Shown: one piece after another, positions 36,273 through 46,900 of the stretch
Numbering within the stretch: position 1 is the first letter of the stretch
Layout: every line of letters begins with the position of its first letter
DNA from: Pyrenochaeta sp. MPI-SDFR-AT-0127
Taxonomy: Eukaryota > Ascomycota > Dothideomycetes > Pleosporales > Cucurbitariaceae
Assembly: GCA_020747015.1 (NCBI GenBank)
Contig: JAGTJM010000071.1
Location: forward strand, 1-64,000
DNA: 64,000 nt
Direction: 5' to 3'
Program-made: the position numbers and the translations under genes
Notes under the pieces: generated by a model
What the model was told of the DNA's origin: nothing
Seen by the model: only the letters and a program-made list of their open reading frames with translations
The model's database searches: none

Positions 36273-36522
36273 CATGGGATCAGCCTTCTCCAAAGTTTCT
36301 TGCTTTGAGTACGATTACTCGACCTGAGCACGACGTGGGCACTTTTCATTCAACCTTTCCAGACCCGTATGCTCCAATGCATGCTCTAAAGCTTAGTGAG
36401 ACAACTTTTCACAGAGCCAGGAGCGACGAAATCTAGCAGATGTTGCCACACTGCTCTAAGTACGTAAATAACGGGGTCAAGTAATGTAGCAGCCGGCTGA
36501 CAGTGAATACAGCCCTCATCTG

Positions 36523-36942
36523 ATGAAACATTATGAATCTGACTTGACCGCTATCGATAACGACCACAGTATGAAGTCTTCGGCACAGTCGCTCCAAAAT
36601 CAGGGTGTGCTCAAGGAAGTGCGACCGACGCAACCAATTCTACCTGAGCCTCAAATTCCAACAGTCACATCGTACCCCAGCATTGGCATCATCTACAGCA
36701 CTAGCATTCCGCGAAAGTATATTTTCAAATGTAGCGCGCCAAGATGTGGAAAGACATTCAATCGTTCATATGATTTCGATAGGCATTACAACGGAGCCCA
36801 TGTCGTCGAGAAGACAGTGCACTGGTGTCTCATCAGTGGCTGCAACCGTAGCGAGGGCAACGGTAGTCAGCCATTCCCAAGGAACGATAAGATGATTGAT
36901 CATGTCCGTAAGATGCACAAAACTGGCAAAGGCAAGTTGTAG
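36523..36942 (+). CDS. Paired C2H2-type zinc-finger protein, island copy C
   Basis: An open frame of 139 residues carries the complete finger pair: CSAPRCGKTFNRS...RHYNGAH (C-x4-C-x12-H-x4-H) and WCLISGCNRSEGN...PFPRNDK...DHVRKMH (C-x4-C-x19-H-x4-H). The frame continues upstream to a TAG at 36487-36489 that could be a splice acceptor. The true gene is therefore probably longer, with 5' exons between about 36250 and 36490 that I could not fix. In its subtype features (RKYxFxC before the first finger, FDRH[FY]NGAH, CNRSE) it is the closest relative of copy A. As it stands it is shorter than copies A, D, E and G (285-310 residues). It may be a 5'-truncated or mis-started gene; the role is unknown. 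Confidence 0.62.
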   Translation: MKHYESDLTAIDNDHSMKSSAQSLQNQGVLKEVRPTQPILPEPQIPTVTSYPSIGIIYSTSIPRKYIFKCSAPRCGKTFNRSYDFDRHYNGAHVVEKTVHWCLISGCNRSEGNGSQPFPRNDKMIDHVRKMHKTGKGKL

Positions 36943-37555
36943 ACGTAAGATGTTTCTAGGAACACGGTGGAATGCCAATGATGTAGCCCAGATCTGCTAG
37001 GGAAAATTGAATCAAGTCAATTTTCATGCGTACCGCGAGCTGTAAATTGCTGAGCGAGATGTAGACTGCATTGGGTGGACTGGCGGATGCGGGTTCTTGC
37101 ATACACTCGCCTATGACGCAAGGGCTCCGGAATACACGGCGGCTTGGCGGATAAAGATATTTCGGAACGCGCCTCCCTGCCCTACGGCGTGCATCAATGC
37201 GCTTCAGGTGGCCCATCCACGCTAGTGAGCAGAAGAGATTGCCAATCGTAAGACGGGGAAGCAGCGGGGCGGTGAGTCCACTTCGAAGCTCGGAGTTTCT
37301 TCCGCGCCCCCTCATTGGCCAAGCCTCGATGAAACTATCTTACCCGACCACAACATTGTGGCACCCCTGCTAGGAGAAGGGCAAGATAGCTGTGCAGGCA
37401 AACGAACTGAAGTGCCAAATTCAGGAGCATATAAGAAGCTGTTCTTTTCATGCTGTATAGAAAGCACAGCGAGTTTAGTACCTTGTTCATCTAGTGTCTG
37501 ATTTCTCAAGCCCTTGGGTTCCACCAACTCCTAAATTACTCACACGCCTCCCACG
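36943..37555. other. Spacer between zinc-finger copies C and D
   Basis: About 0.6 kb without supported genes. The minus-strand frames 36956-37315 and 37312-37527 lack features. Expected to contain the promoter of copy D. Confidence 0.35.
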
Positions 37556-38579
37556 ATGGAGGTCTCAGACTTTGCAGAATTCAATCACATATGGATCCAA
37601 GATCAGGCCACGTGTTAGTGTTCTTTCTTCCGTTTTACTTGATTAAACCCGGTTCTGAATATAGACTAGCCTCGCATCATGACATGTATACACAATCAGA
37701 GTCGGCCAATGACCAGCTACCCCATAAATGGGTTGGTGGCACCGAAGCATGTTCGTACTACCTCACCAGCTCGCTCTCAACGTCATCCAGTCTCTGACGC
37801 TGCAATAGTGTACGCTCCTTCAAATCATCCGGTATCAAGCGCCAACTTTGATGCACCTCTTGGTTCCGAAAATACCGCCCCGAACGCCATCGATTCATCG
37901 CATGCCCACAACAGTCCCACATGGTCGCAGCCACCCCATCATAAAACAAATTATACATGGAATTACGACTTCAGTCTGGGTGAAGTCATGGATCCACTCG
38001 CAGGGCAAGTGGATATTCCACATGAGACGTCTGCTGTTGACGAAAACACAATGTACGCCAGTGCATACATTCATGACATACCATGCGACTGACTTTTCGT
38101 ACAGCTTCGGTTCGACGAATACCAGTAATGTCTACCAATTAGATCGCAGCGCGACTGTCTTGCTCAGAAGCCAAGCTTCTGAGTATCTGTCCAACGTCCA
38201 TACCGTGCTACCCAGTATTGTCAGCTCCCAAGATTCCACCTCGCCAGGAGCTTCGGATAGAGTATCTACTGTCATTGCTACCCCTACTACCCCTACTGGT
38301 GGCGCCACTGTTCTCGAAGATGCCCTTGCGGCCATTGGTATCGTCCTTCGAAACGGCAAGTTTAAGTGTAATGAAGTGCAATGTGCCAATAAGACCTTCA
38401 GTCGTCCAGCAGAGCTTAAGAGGCATCATAATACAGCCCATGCCGCCCGAAAGCCTGAGTTCTGGTGTGCTATTCCATCATGCAAGCGCAGCGCTGCTAT
38501 AGAAGGAGGCACGCCGTTTCCGAGAGAGGACAAGCTGAGGGATCATGTACAGAAGGTGCACGACCGGGGCACGTCCTAA
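37556..38579 (+). CDS. Paired C2H2-type zinc-finger protein, island copy D
   Basis: The preferred model is 37556-37611, 37665-37750, 37791-38052, 38105-38579 (about 292 residues, phases agree). The last intron (52 bp, GTACGC...CAG) is well supported. The 40-bp second intron is unusually short, so the N terminus is uncertain; a start at 37679 is the alternative. The body is Ser/Thr/Pro/His-rich and disordered. The C terminus carries the finger pair CNEVQCANKTFSR...RHHNTAH (13-residue spacing) and WCAIPSCKRS...PFPREDKLRDHVQKVH (20-residue loop). The start peptide (MEVSDFAEFNHIW) resembles the [F/W]xE..H[I/L]W pattern near the N termini of copies A and B. A nuclear nucleic-acid-binding protein is inferred from the fingers. 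Confidence 0.72.
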
Positions 38580-39676
38580 ATTGCGAGATTAAAGCATTGT
38601 GGATATTTACGATAGTGACACAGCGAAGCGAGAACCGAAAAAAAAAACAGAGCGCGTAGGAGGTTGTTTCCGGGAGGACACGGCGATGCAGAGCAGGTAC
38701 TGTTCTCATTTTATTGCGTTTAGTGCCTTGTTTCTTGGCCACGGTCGTTCTTGGTTCAGGGGTATACACAGTATTGGTTACTGGGATTTCTGGAATGCAG
38801 AGCAGTACTCATGCGAAACTTACAGAGATATTTCAAGTTCACCGACGTTTTTTGTGGTACGCTGATGACACGTAATGTCACTTTTGATAACAAACATCGG
38901 CCCATGAACCGACCACGGTTAAGGGGCGAGATCTCTTAGCGTGTTTTTCTTTTATTCAGAGAGACGATTTGAGCTAATCGAGGAAGAGCACACTTCTCAT
39001 AGCACACTGACCGCGAGTCGAATCTCGGTCCAACAGTTCAATGCTTCTTTAATGTGACGACATGGTGTACCGAGCAGCTAGGCGCCAATCGTGTCAATAT
39101 GATGATGCGTGACCCCACATGACTTCGGAATATGCGAGCAGAAATTTGATTTGCTAGGCAGTGATGAAGGACGATAGTGACCGGTAGACTCAACGACAAC
39201 GCCGGCTGCCGATGCATGAACCTCTCCACGAGGCTTCAGCCTGGTCTTGTCCTAACACTGGCGTTCACCGGACACCGTCAGTCATCATCTCCGGGCATGC
39301 TCTGCCTTCCCACACGCCAAGCAACCGGTCAGCCTTCAGCGCGCTCCCGCACATGATGTATCCGGCCGTTTCTCGTTCATTAGCCACGTTTCTTCTTGAC
39401 TCGATTTGCAAGGACAACCACAGCCACTGGTGGCGCAGTTCCAATCTCGCACTGAGATACATGACTTGGTATTGACCGGTCGTGGTAGATATGTGAACGC
39501 TATTTGCCCTTGCTGAATTTGCTGTCCATTCGGCAAGAAGCACCACGCAATGCAGGGGAAAGGGCAAGGTTATTTCGAGCCCTTTCGTTTCCGCCTCGAA
39601 CAGAAGGGTTCGTCAGATGCTCCCATTGGTGTCATCATGTTCGCATTTGTGGTGTTAGGGACACACGCGGACTTTT
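38580..39676. other. Spacer between zinc-finger copies D and E
   Basis: About 1.1 kb without a supported gene. Around 38962-39035 the plus strand has a tRNA-like succession (D-arm-like GAGC..., CAT in the anticodon position, T-arm-like GAGTCGAATCTC) whose stems do not pair properly. It is at most a relic. Confidence 0.3.
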
Positions 39677-39683
39677 TATATAA
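39677..39683 (+). promoter_or_regulatory. TATA box of zinc-finger copy E
   Basis: TATATAA lies 96-102 bp before the ATG at 39779. Position and sequence fit a TATA element. Confidence 0.5.
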
Positions 39684-39778
39684 GTCTTTGGGTAACCAGA
39701 GCTCGTCGTGTCAGCGAATAGAATCAACCACAACAGGTGAACGTTCAAAGTGCGACATCTCATCGCTCTTGGCAGACC

Positions 39779-40762
39779 ATGAACCATCATTTTCAGTCCA
39801 GCGACCCATTCAATCTTGGGATACAAGACTACGATGATGGCCAGGAGAGTGTGAGTGCAAGTACAAGCACGCTGTCTTGGGGCGCTTTCCCCAGCAAACC
39901 AGAAGTTATAGACTTTCCTTGCTACAATACTGGCATACGTCCAACGTATGAGAAAATACAAGCACCCAATACCGCCTGGATCTACCCATCGACACCATTC
40001 GCTCTTAGCCAATCGGACAACTTGGATATCGGTTCGTCGCAAATCAAAACCAACTGTAGCAATTCAATCAGAACAGCGGATCGCCAACGCGAGCAAGGAG
40101 AATCCCAATACCAAGGTAGACCAATGGCACGTAGTATTACTTCGACAGACGTATACGGGTATCGGGCTCCTGGCGTGTTCTACACATTGCCTGTCGCGCC
40201 CCAACAGCGTAGGCAATCTTTGACAACGAATGAGTACGTTCTCGTGCAATTTTACAGGAATTTTCTTCTAATTTTCTGTTGTAGCGTCGCATATGCAGGG
40301 TATGAAAGTCAGTTGCCATGTTACCAGGCCCAGCATGTAGTGAACCTGGAGCAAGTGAACAGAATTTCGGCCGAAACCTTGAACACCAGGTCGCTACTGC
40401 CGGTCGCACCAGATTCTTGGACGCAAGATTGCTTGCCAATAAGGACCATGCCAACATTGCCAGTACTTGAGCCATACATCCCAAGCAACGATCAGGGAGC
40501 TGTTATCGGTTCCATTCTCAGAAACGGGAGGCTGAAATGTTGCTATCCAGATTGCTTTGACAAATCGTTCGGCCGTCAAGCAGAGTTCTGGAGGCACTAC
40601 GAAAATAGCCATGCCACCTATAAACTCGAATTTTGGTGTCCTGTATCGACCTGCGGGCGAAGTGCTACTGTTGGGATTAAGCCATTTCCAAGAAAAGACA
40701 AGCTTACGGATCATATCGAGAGGATGCATAGAGATGTGTACAGCGAGGGTAAATCAATTTGA
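39779..40762 (+). CDS. Paired C2H2-type zinc-finger protein, island copy E
   Basis: Exons 39779-40233 and 40285-40762 give about 310 residues. The 51-bp intron (GTACGT...TAG) has a length divisible by three and no stop, so unspliced RNA would still be read through. The N-terminal 200 residues are polar, Ser/Gln-rich and domain-free. The finger pair at the C terminus is CCYPDCFDKSFGR...RHYENSH (13-residue spacing) and WCPVSTCGRS...PFPRKDKLTDHIERMH (19-residue loop). All zinc ligands are present. The 3' part and about 120 bp beyond the stop are duplicated behind the NLR gene at 47430-47740. The frame opens 42 bases upstream without an ATG, so the start at 39779 is the first Met. Confidence 0.8.
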   Translation: MNHHFQSSDPFNLGIQDYDDGQESVSASTSTLSWGAFPSKPEVIDFPCYNTGIRPTYEKIQAPNTAWIYPSTPFALSQSDNLDIGSSQIKTNCSNSIRTADRQREQGESQYQGRPMARSITSTDVYGYRAPGVFYTLPVAPQQRRQSLTTNEYVLVQFYRNFLLIFCCSVAYAGYESQLPCYQAQHVVNLEQVNRISAETLNTRSLLPVAPDSWTQDCLPIRTMPTLPVLEPYIPSNDQGAVIGSILRNGRLKCCYPDCFDKSFGRQAEFWRHYENSHATYKLEFWCPVSTCGRSATVGIKPFPRKDKLTDHIERMHRDVYSEGKSI

Positions 40763-40890
40763 GTCGATTTTTAGCGGCCAGAGTACATACAGTAAAGGAT
40801 ACGATTACATACGATTAGAAGCTCAGTCCTATGTGCGCGGAGGCTGTGGAAGAAATACTGGATTGAAGGATTAGGAGCTAGAGAAGCAAT
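40582..40890 (+). repeat. Direct repeat, left copy (3' end of zinc-finger copy E and downstream DNA)
   Basis: This stretch aligns base by base, with scattered substitutions and small indels, to 47430-47740 in the same orientation. Shared landmarks include CACTACGA, AAACTCGAATT, TCATATCGAGAG, TACAGCGAGGG and TTAGGAGC. Because homology continues past the stop codon, it is a duplication of DNA, not just conservation of a protein domain. Confidence 0.8.
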
Positions 40891-41367
40891 TTGCGCAGCC
40901 GCAACAGAGTTGTACCCACTTATGAGCGAAAGTATTGGCAGCTCACCTTACGCTCCTCTGGCCAGGGACATGACTTTTCACTAGACAGATCTGTAATTCC
41001 TCAGTCTAGCTTGAACTTATAAGTGCGGAGAGCGGCGCGGAATGGTCGCCCACCTTGCAAGCATGGTCAAGGCGTTTTCAAAGTGGCTTAAGCCTGAAAT
41101 ATCGTAACCTTAAGTCTCATAGTGTGCCATTTAGTTTGCTACTTTCAACCAGAGATTATGAAAGTTATAAATTCTTCGCCTTGCCCAATATTAAATCATT
41201 CGTAGATCTTTCATTGATTTATAGCCTTACCTAATGCTAAGGCTGCAATTACAAGGCTGAGCTAGCTCAGCTCTTCCTCCAGGCAGTGCAAACCCTCCAC
41301 TCACACACCAACACAGCTCAATATTATAATCAAGCACTTCAAATATCAATATTCCTTTTGGCTCCTA
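40891..41367. other. Spacer before the CorA-like pseudogene
   Basis: About 0.5 kb, A+T-rich, no gene seen. Presumably the old promoter region of the CorA-like gene. Confidence 0.35.
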
Positions 41368-43089
41368 TGTCAGATATTTTCCAATGGACCAGGTCGAAAC
41401 TCTTCGAATAGGCAAGGAGAATCTCTGTTTGATTGTGCAACTGCTGACACGGAACACGTTCTAGAATCTGGTGCTTGGCAAACTGAGAATACCAACTGGG
41501 AAGGCATCCTGAAAGTAAGTAACAATATGATCACCGAAGATGGTACTGCTGATGATCGCATAGAATGATGGCCCGCCATTGGGACAGATTATGTTGGTCT
41601 ATGACTACTATCCTTATAGGCGTGAACCTTACTAGGTAACGCAGTTTCACCTCTGCAAGAACGATCGAAAATGCCCCGCAAGTACTTCGAGCAGGTATCT
41701 TCAAGAGATTTAAAATCGCCCCATTCCTGTTTAACAGGGTATATCTTGAGTCGAACGGGTTTTCTGGATGCGAGTCTATGCATGACGAGAATCGAAGTCT
41801 CATATCCTACAGTATGTCGAGATCATTATCATATTATGAGCCCGCCCAATTAATTGACTTTCATATAGATCATTGGTCTCGATTTATTGTGAAGCAAACG
41901 CACACGGAACTACGGCCTAAAAGCAGCTTCACGCGACACTATTCGTTTGGTGAAATAAGCCCTCTTTCGAAATCCAACGCGCCAATACATGGGCCTGGAT
42001 CGGTCAAGCATGGCTGGGAATGGTATGAGATGGGCTTTTTTGTCCACTGGACACCGCCCTGTTCCACAACGCTACTCTGCTTCGACCTTCCTGAGCACAT
42101 GAAGGCATCGTTTCAGTCAGCCTTGCAATCTGTCACAGAAAAGAGTGACCTCATTGATCCCTACGCCGTCTTTGGAACTGTCATCCATGAAATACTTTCT
42201 CTCTACAATGACTCAGTTTGGTCACTTAGAAACCACATCTGTTCTATGGAGGCAGTGAGTCTGGTAATCGCTCTACTACCCAGCTAATGATTTAACTCTT
42301 CCAGGTGAGGCCACAAGAACCTAACTATCCATACCTGCACGAAATCGCAAGGCATGCAATTCATGTCAGCGAAACACTATCCGTAGCACTAGAGTCTATC
42401 AACGCTCTCCAGATGCAACATCAAGACTATGCAGTTCAGTATTCCCAAGATAGCAATCGCTGGAACAAAATCTATAACCAGTTTCAATTCCAGCGGCGCG
42501 TTCTGCATGGATTGCTATTGCGGTCCGAATCCAATAAAGCGCGGATTCAGAATGAAATTACGTTGGTAGGTACAAAAAGATAATCAATTACTGGTCCTGA
42601 AGTGTCCTCGCCATTTCTAGTTTGGCGTACACACGTTTTCGAGGGCGTTCAGAAATTGCTTTGATACCAAGCTTCGTTACCATAATATCAGTCAATTAGA
42701 GCCTACAAAGCTAATGAGATGATCTTAGGCGTTTAATACCGCTGCTCAACGCGACAGCAGCATCCAAGTAAGAATCGGGGAGGAGGCCAAGAAAGAGACT
42801 TCCGCGATGAAAGCGATCGCAGTCGTTACTATGACTTTCTTGCCGGCTACGTTTGTTGCGGTGAGTTTTCTGACTTCCAAACATGTATAAGACTTAAATC
42901 TAACAATCCTCTTTACAGTCAATTTTCAGTACGTCTTTCTTCCATTTCGAGCCTTCAGTTCGTGGTTCAAAGGAGACTTTTGTCGTGTCTGATAAGTTCT
43001 GGATGTACTGGGTTCTTGCAGCGCCATTGTCTGTCGCTGCACTTGGCTTGTGGATGTTCTGGGACAGAATGCTTGGCAAGAAGCATTGA
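41368..43089 (+). pseudogene. Broken CorA-like membrane protein gene
   Basis: Coding remains can be followed through at least five exons. The 3' part is well preserved: to 42254 (YEWYEM-like WEWYEMGFFVHW, LLCFDLPEHM), 42305-42566 (HEIARHAIHVSETL), 42729-42860 and 42919-43089. The last two encode two membrane helices at the C terminus (AMKAIAVVTMTFLPATFVA and FWMYWVLAAPLSVAALGLWM), the layout of fungal CorA-like magnesium-transporter-related proteins. The 5' part is damaged. After VYDYYPYRREPY the frame meets TAG at 41633-41635, although the following codons (VTQFHLCKNDRKCP) still look like the family. A second stop at 41711 needs a frame change to rejoin APFLFNRVYLESNGFSG. No in-frame ATG opens the first exon. 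The intron at 42567-42728 is unusually long. A shorter product starting at Met 41778 cannot be excluded. Confidence 0.65.
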
Positions 43090-43920
43090 GGATGCTATTA
43101 TGAGGAACTTTGTTGTGCGAAGTTGTTACTTTAAATCTCGTTCTACCGAGGCGCACACGGTTTGCGTGGTTGCGTAGGGTATGCCTGATGTTTACTAAAT
43201 CAGATAGCTTTGTCAACCACTTTCTCACATTTGTCTACTAATTGCTCACGGGTAGCGCTGGCAAATCTAATGCCCGGTCGTCTCTATCGTGTGTGTTGCG
43301 CAGTAAACTTTGCTTTGGCTCGTCTTATAATGTACGATACTTACGGACTGCACCTTGCTCTCAAAATGGCTTAGTGGCGTTTGTTTCCCATACTCACAGC
43401 CGGCCCACTTGCAGAAAGTGTCGCGACTACGTGAAACGACTAAGACTGACTTGCTAACTACCTAAGTGTGACAAGGACACTCCCAAGCGTTCAGTGATTC
43501 TAGTTCTGCAAGCGTGTCTATAACTGGGCGCACGTTTACGGGATTCTGTATTGTTGATATTATGGATATCTAGTATATCGTGCACTGCGCGACTCTGCAG
43601 GACACGCGCCCCGGCGCCTACAATGCAGAGCGTCACGCACAGACCTTCATGGTCCCTCCTCATCCTCCACAAGGCTATCATTAACAGCAACAAATTGCAC
43701 GCTGAATACCTATCTTCTAACTCAATATTATTAGTGAAACACACACAGATCACGTCTACGGGTCAGTAGATTTTGACAACACATCTTATATTCCTCTTAG
43801 CCTCCTAGAGCGAAACTAGCGCGACGGAACGACTGTGGTACTCCTCTACACTATTCCAGGGTATAATTGTAACTTTCGCTGACTGAGAAGGAAGAGCTAC
43901 ATGCTGAAAACTTCGCGCGA
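43090..43920. other. Spacer before the NLR gene
   Basis: About 0.8 kb without a supported gene. Short frames at 43242-43457 and 43454-43753 lack features. It holds the NLR promoter. Confidence 0.4.
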
Positions 43921-43928
43921 TATAAAAA
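43921..43928 (+). promoter_or_regulatory. TATA box of the NLR gene
   Basis: TATAAAAA lies 51-58 bp upstream of the ATG at 43979, followed by a pyrimidine-rich leader. Good position and sequence. Confidence 0.6.
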
Positions 43929-43978
43929 TTCACTCTCTTTAAGCCTATCTTCACGCCGCTCTTCGTTTCGTTTGCCTC

Positions 43979-46900
43979 ATGATGGAATACAACGTCGACC
44001 GATACACTATAGGATGGATAGCTCCATTACCATTAGAGCTGGCAGCTGCGATAGCCATGCTAGATGAGGATTATGGCAAAATTCTTGTTGGTAGATACCT
44101 CTATCATGGAGGAAGGATAGGAGCGCACTACATCGTGATGGCTGTGCAACCACAAATAGGCACAGACGCAGCCGCAGTCCTCGCGGATAGGATGAGCGCT
44201 GCATTCAGGAATATTGTCAGTTTCATGGTCGTTGGAATTGGAGGTGGGGTCCCCAGTTATGGTCGTCCTGGTGCGCGATTCCAGATCGTGCTAGGAGATG
44301 TCGTAGTCAGCGATCCGACAGGTCTTCATGGTGGCGTTGTTCGGTACGATTTTGGAGCATGGACGGACAGTAAGGGGCTTCAGTTCAGCGGGCATACAAA
44401 CGCCCCGTCTGATAAACTCCTTACTGCCGTTAAAAGTCTCCGGGCCCACCTGACGATAAGACCAACGGAAATCCCAGCCTTCTTGCACAAAATGAGGCAG
44501 AATATACAGATTTCTGAGCGCGAGAAGTTCGAGGACCAGGGACCCGGACAGGATAGGCTGTTCAATGACGATTACCTTCATCCCGAAGACTATCAGAACG
44601 AGGACTGCGAGAGTTGCTGCGAACTAAGTCAATCCCAAATGCGCCAAGCTCGAGGCAAGGAGGCTAGTAGACCGCGGAATACTCCGAAAATTCATTATGG
44701 AAACATAGCTTCTAGCAACCAACTGCAGTTGTCAGCAGCCAGTAGAGATAAGCTTCAAAAGAAGCTTGAAGTAATCTGCTTCGAAATGGAAGGTGCTGGT
44801 GTTATCCAAAGACATAATTGTTTGGTAGTCCGTGGAATTTGTGACTATTCCGATTCCCATAAGAACAAACGGTGGCAACATTATGCCGCTGCGACGGCAG
44901 CGGCATATACGAAGGAACTCTTGGGGTTCCTACCAGCAAGCGACTCGGCGTGGAGCCATTCCGTGGTTACACCAATTAGAGTATCTGAGGAAGTGCCGCA
45001 GGAGAGAACCAACGAACAAAAAGGTTTGAGTCTTTGACTCCCGTAAAATCTCGTGATTTTATGCTAATGGGAATGGTAGCATGTCTGCGGCCTTTAGCAT
45101 TCAAGGATATGAAAACTCGCGAACACGATATAAATAAACAGACTCCCGAAACATGTTTCTGGCTCCGAGAGCACGAGAGCTATAAGAGTTGGCTTAGTCA
45201 ACAGAATATGTTACTCTGGATCAAGGGAAACCCTGGAGTAGGGAAGTCAACTTTGGTAAAATACGCACTTCACGAGTGCGAGAGGCAAACACCTGTGAAT
45301 AAGGAGCTTGTCATAGCATCTTTCTTCTTCCACGGCCGCGGCTCTTCCCTCCAGAAATCACAGCTAGGTCTATTCCGCTCCCTTCTGTATCAAATACTGG
45401 ACCAGGTTCCTGAATTGCTCCATGACTTTACCTCAATTTTCAAGATGAAGTGCGACACTGAAGGGGAACCAGAGGTCAAGTGGGACTGGCATCAAACCGA
45501 ATTACAAGACTTCCTCAAGAATTCCGTTCCTCTCTTTTCAAAGGGGCGTCCTATGCGAATTTACATTGACGCACTCGACGAGTGTGGCGACGAGGTCGCT
45601 CGAGACTTGGTGAAGTTCTTCCAACGCTTAATTCTGGAACCGCCCGATACTGGATCAGCTGCAATAAGCATATGCTTTTCGTGTCGGCACTATCCCATTG
45701 TCTACCTGAATTGTGGCCTAACTCTATGTGTCGAAAAGGAGAATACTGACGATATTATCACCCATGTCCAGAGTGAATTGACCCGAATGGGTGTAGAACA
45801 GAATGATGCTCGGAAAATCAAGAAAGAGATTGTAAAGAATGCTTCTGGTGTATTTCAATGGGTTATTCTCATCCTCGCGATCGTTGTGGATCTCAACCAG
45901 GATGGCAGGTCAATAAATGAGATCCTCGTCAAGCTTAAGGCCACACCAAAACAACTGGACGATTTATACCGGGATATCCTCAGAAAAGTAAATTTAAAGT
46001 CTCAATCCGAGTCCTTGAAGCTCATGCAATGGATTTGCTTTGCGCACAGGCCACTATCAATTCTCGAGCTACGTGTCGCAATGGCCGTGGATGCAAATAC
46101 ACCTTACAAAACACTACATGAATGCCAGAATTCACCAAAGTATGCAAGGACCGACAATGAAATGGAGAAAAGAGTGAAGAGTCTTTCAGGCGGCCTAGTC
46201 GAAGTCGTTGAGCATGGTCATCGACGAATAGCACAGTTCATACACCAGTCAGTCAAGGACCATCTTATTGAAGGTGGAATGCGAATACTTGAAAACTCTT
46301 CCGAAGGAACTGTCACTGGTCGGGCTCATTTTCAACTATCAAGATCATGCATCAAATATATTGCGATGAAAGAAATATCTTTGATAAATGTCTACAAGAT
46401 ACCGCGGGATTTCAGGTATGGAGGAGCTTCCGATTTCAATAATCAATATCCTCTGTTGCGTTACGCTACGCAGGAATGGATTCTTCACGCAAAGAAGGTT
46501 GAGATAGAGGGAATTTCACAGGAGGACTTATTGGATTTGTTTGGTTGGCCCTCCGATGAGATGGTGCAGCTTTGGATGCAGCTATACCAAAAACTAGATA
46601 TCTATCATTTTGCATACCTAGTCCCAAGCACCACTCTGCTACATGTAGTATCGAGGTACGGATTTGCGAGCACGGTCGGTATGCATGTACTAAGAGATGG
46701 TGTCAATGTTGATTGTCCGGATGTTGACAGCCGCACGCCACTATCCTGGGCTGCAGAGAATGGACATAGGGCAGTTATAGAGCTGCTACTAGAGAAGGGC
46801 GCTGATATAGAATCTGAGGATAAAGACGGCCAAACGCCACTATCCTGGGCTGCATGGGGTGGGTATGAGGCAGTTGTAGAGTTACTGCTAGCGAAGGGTG

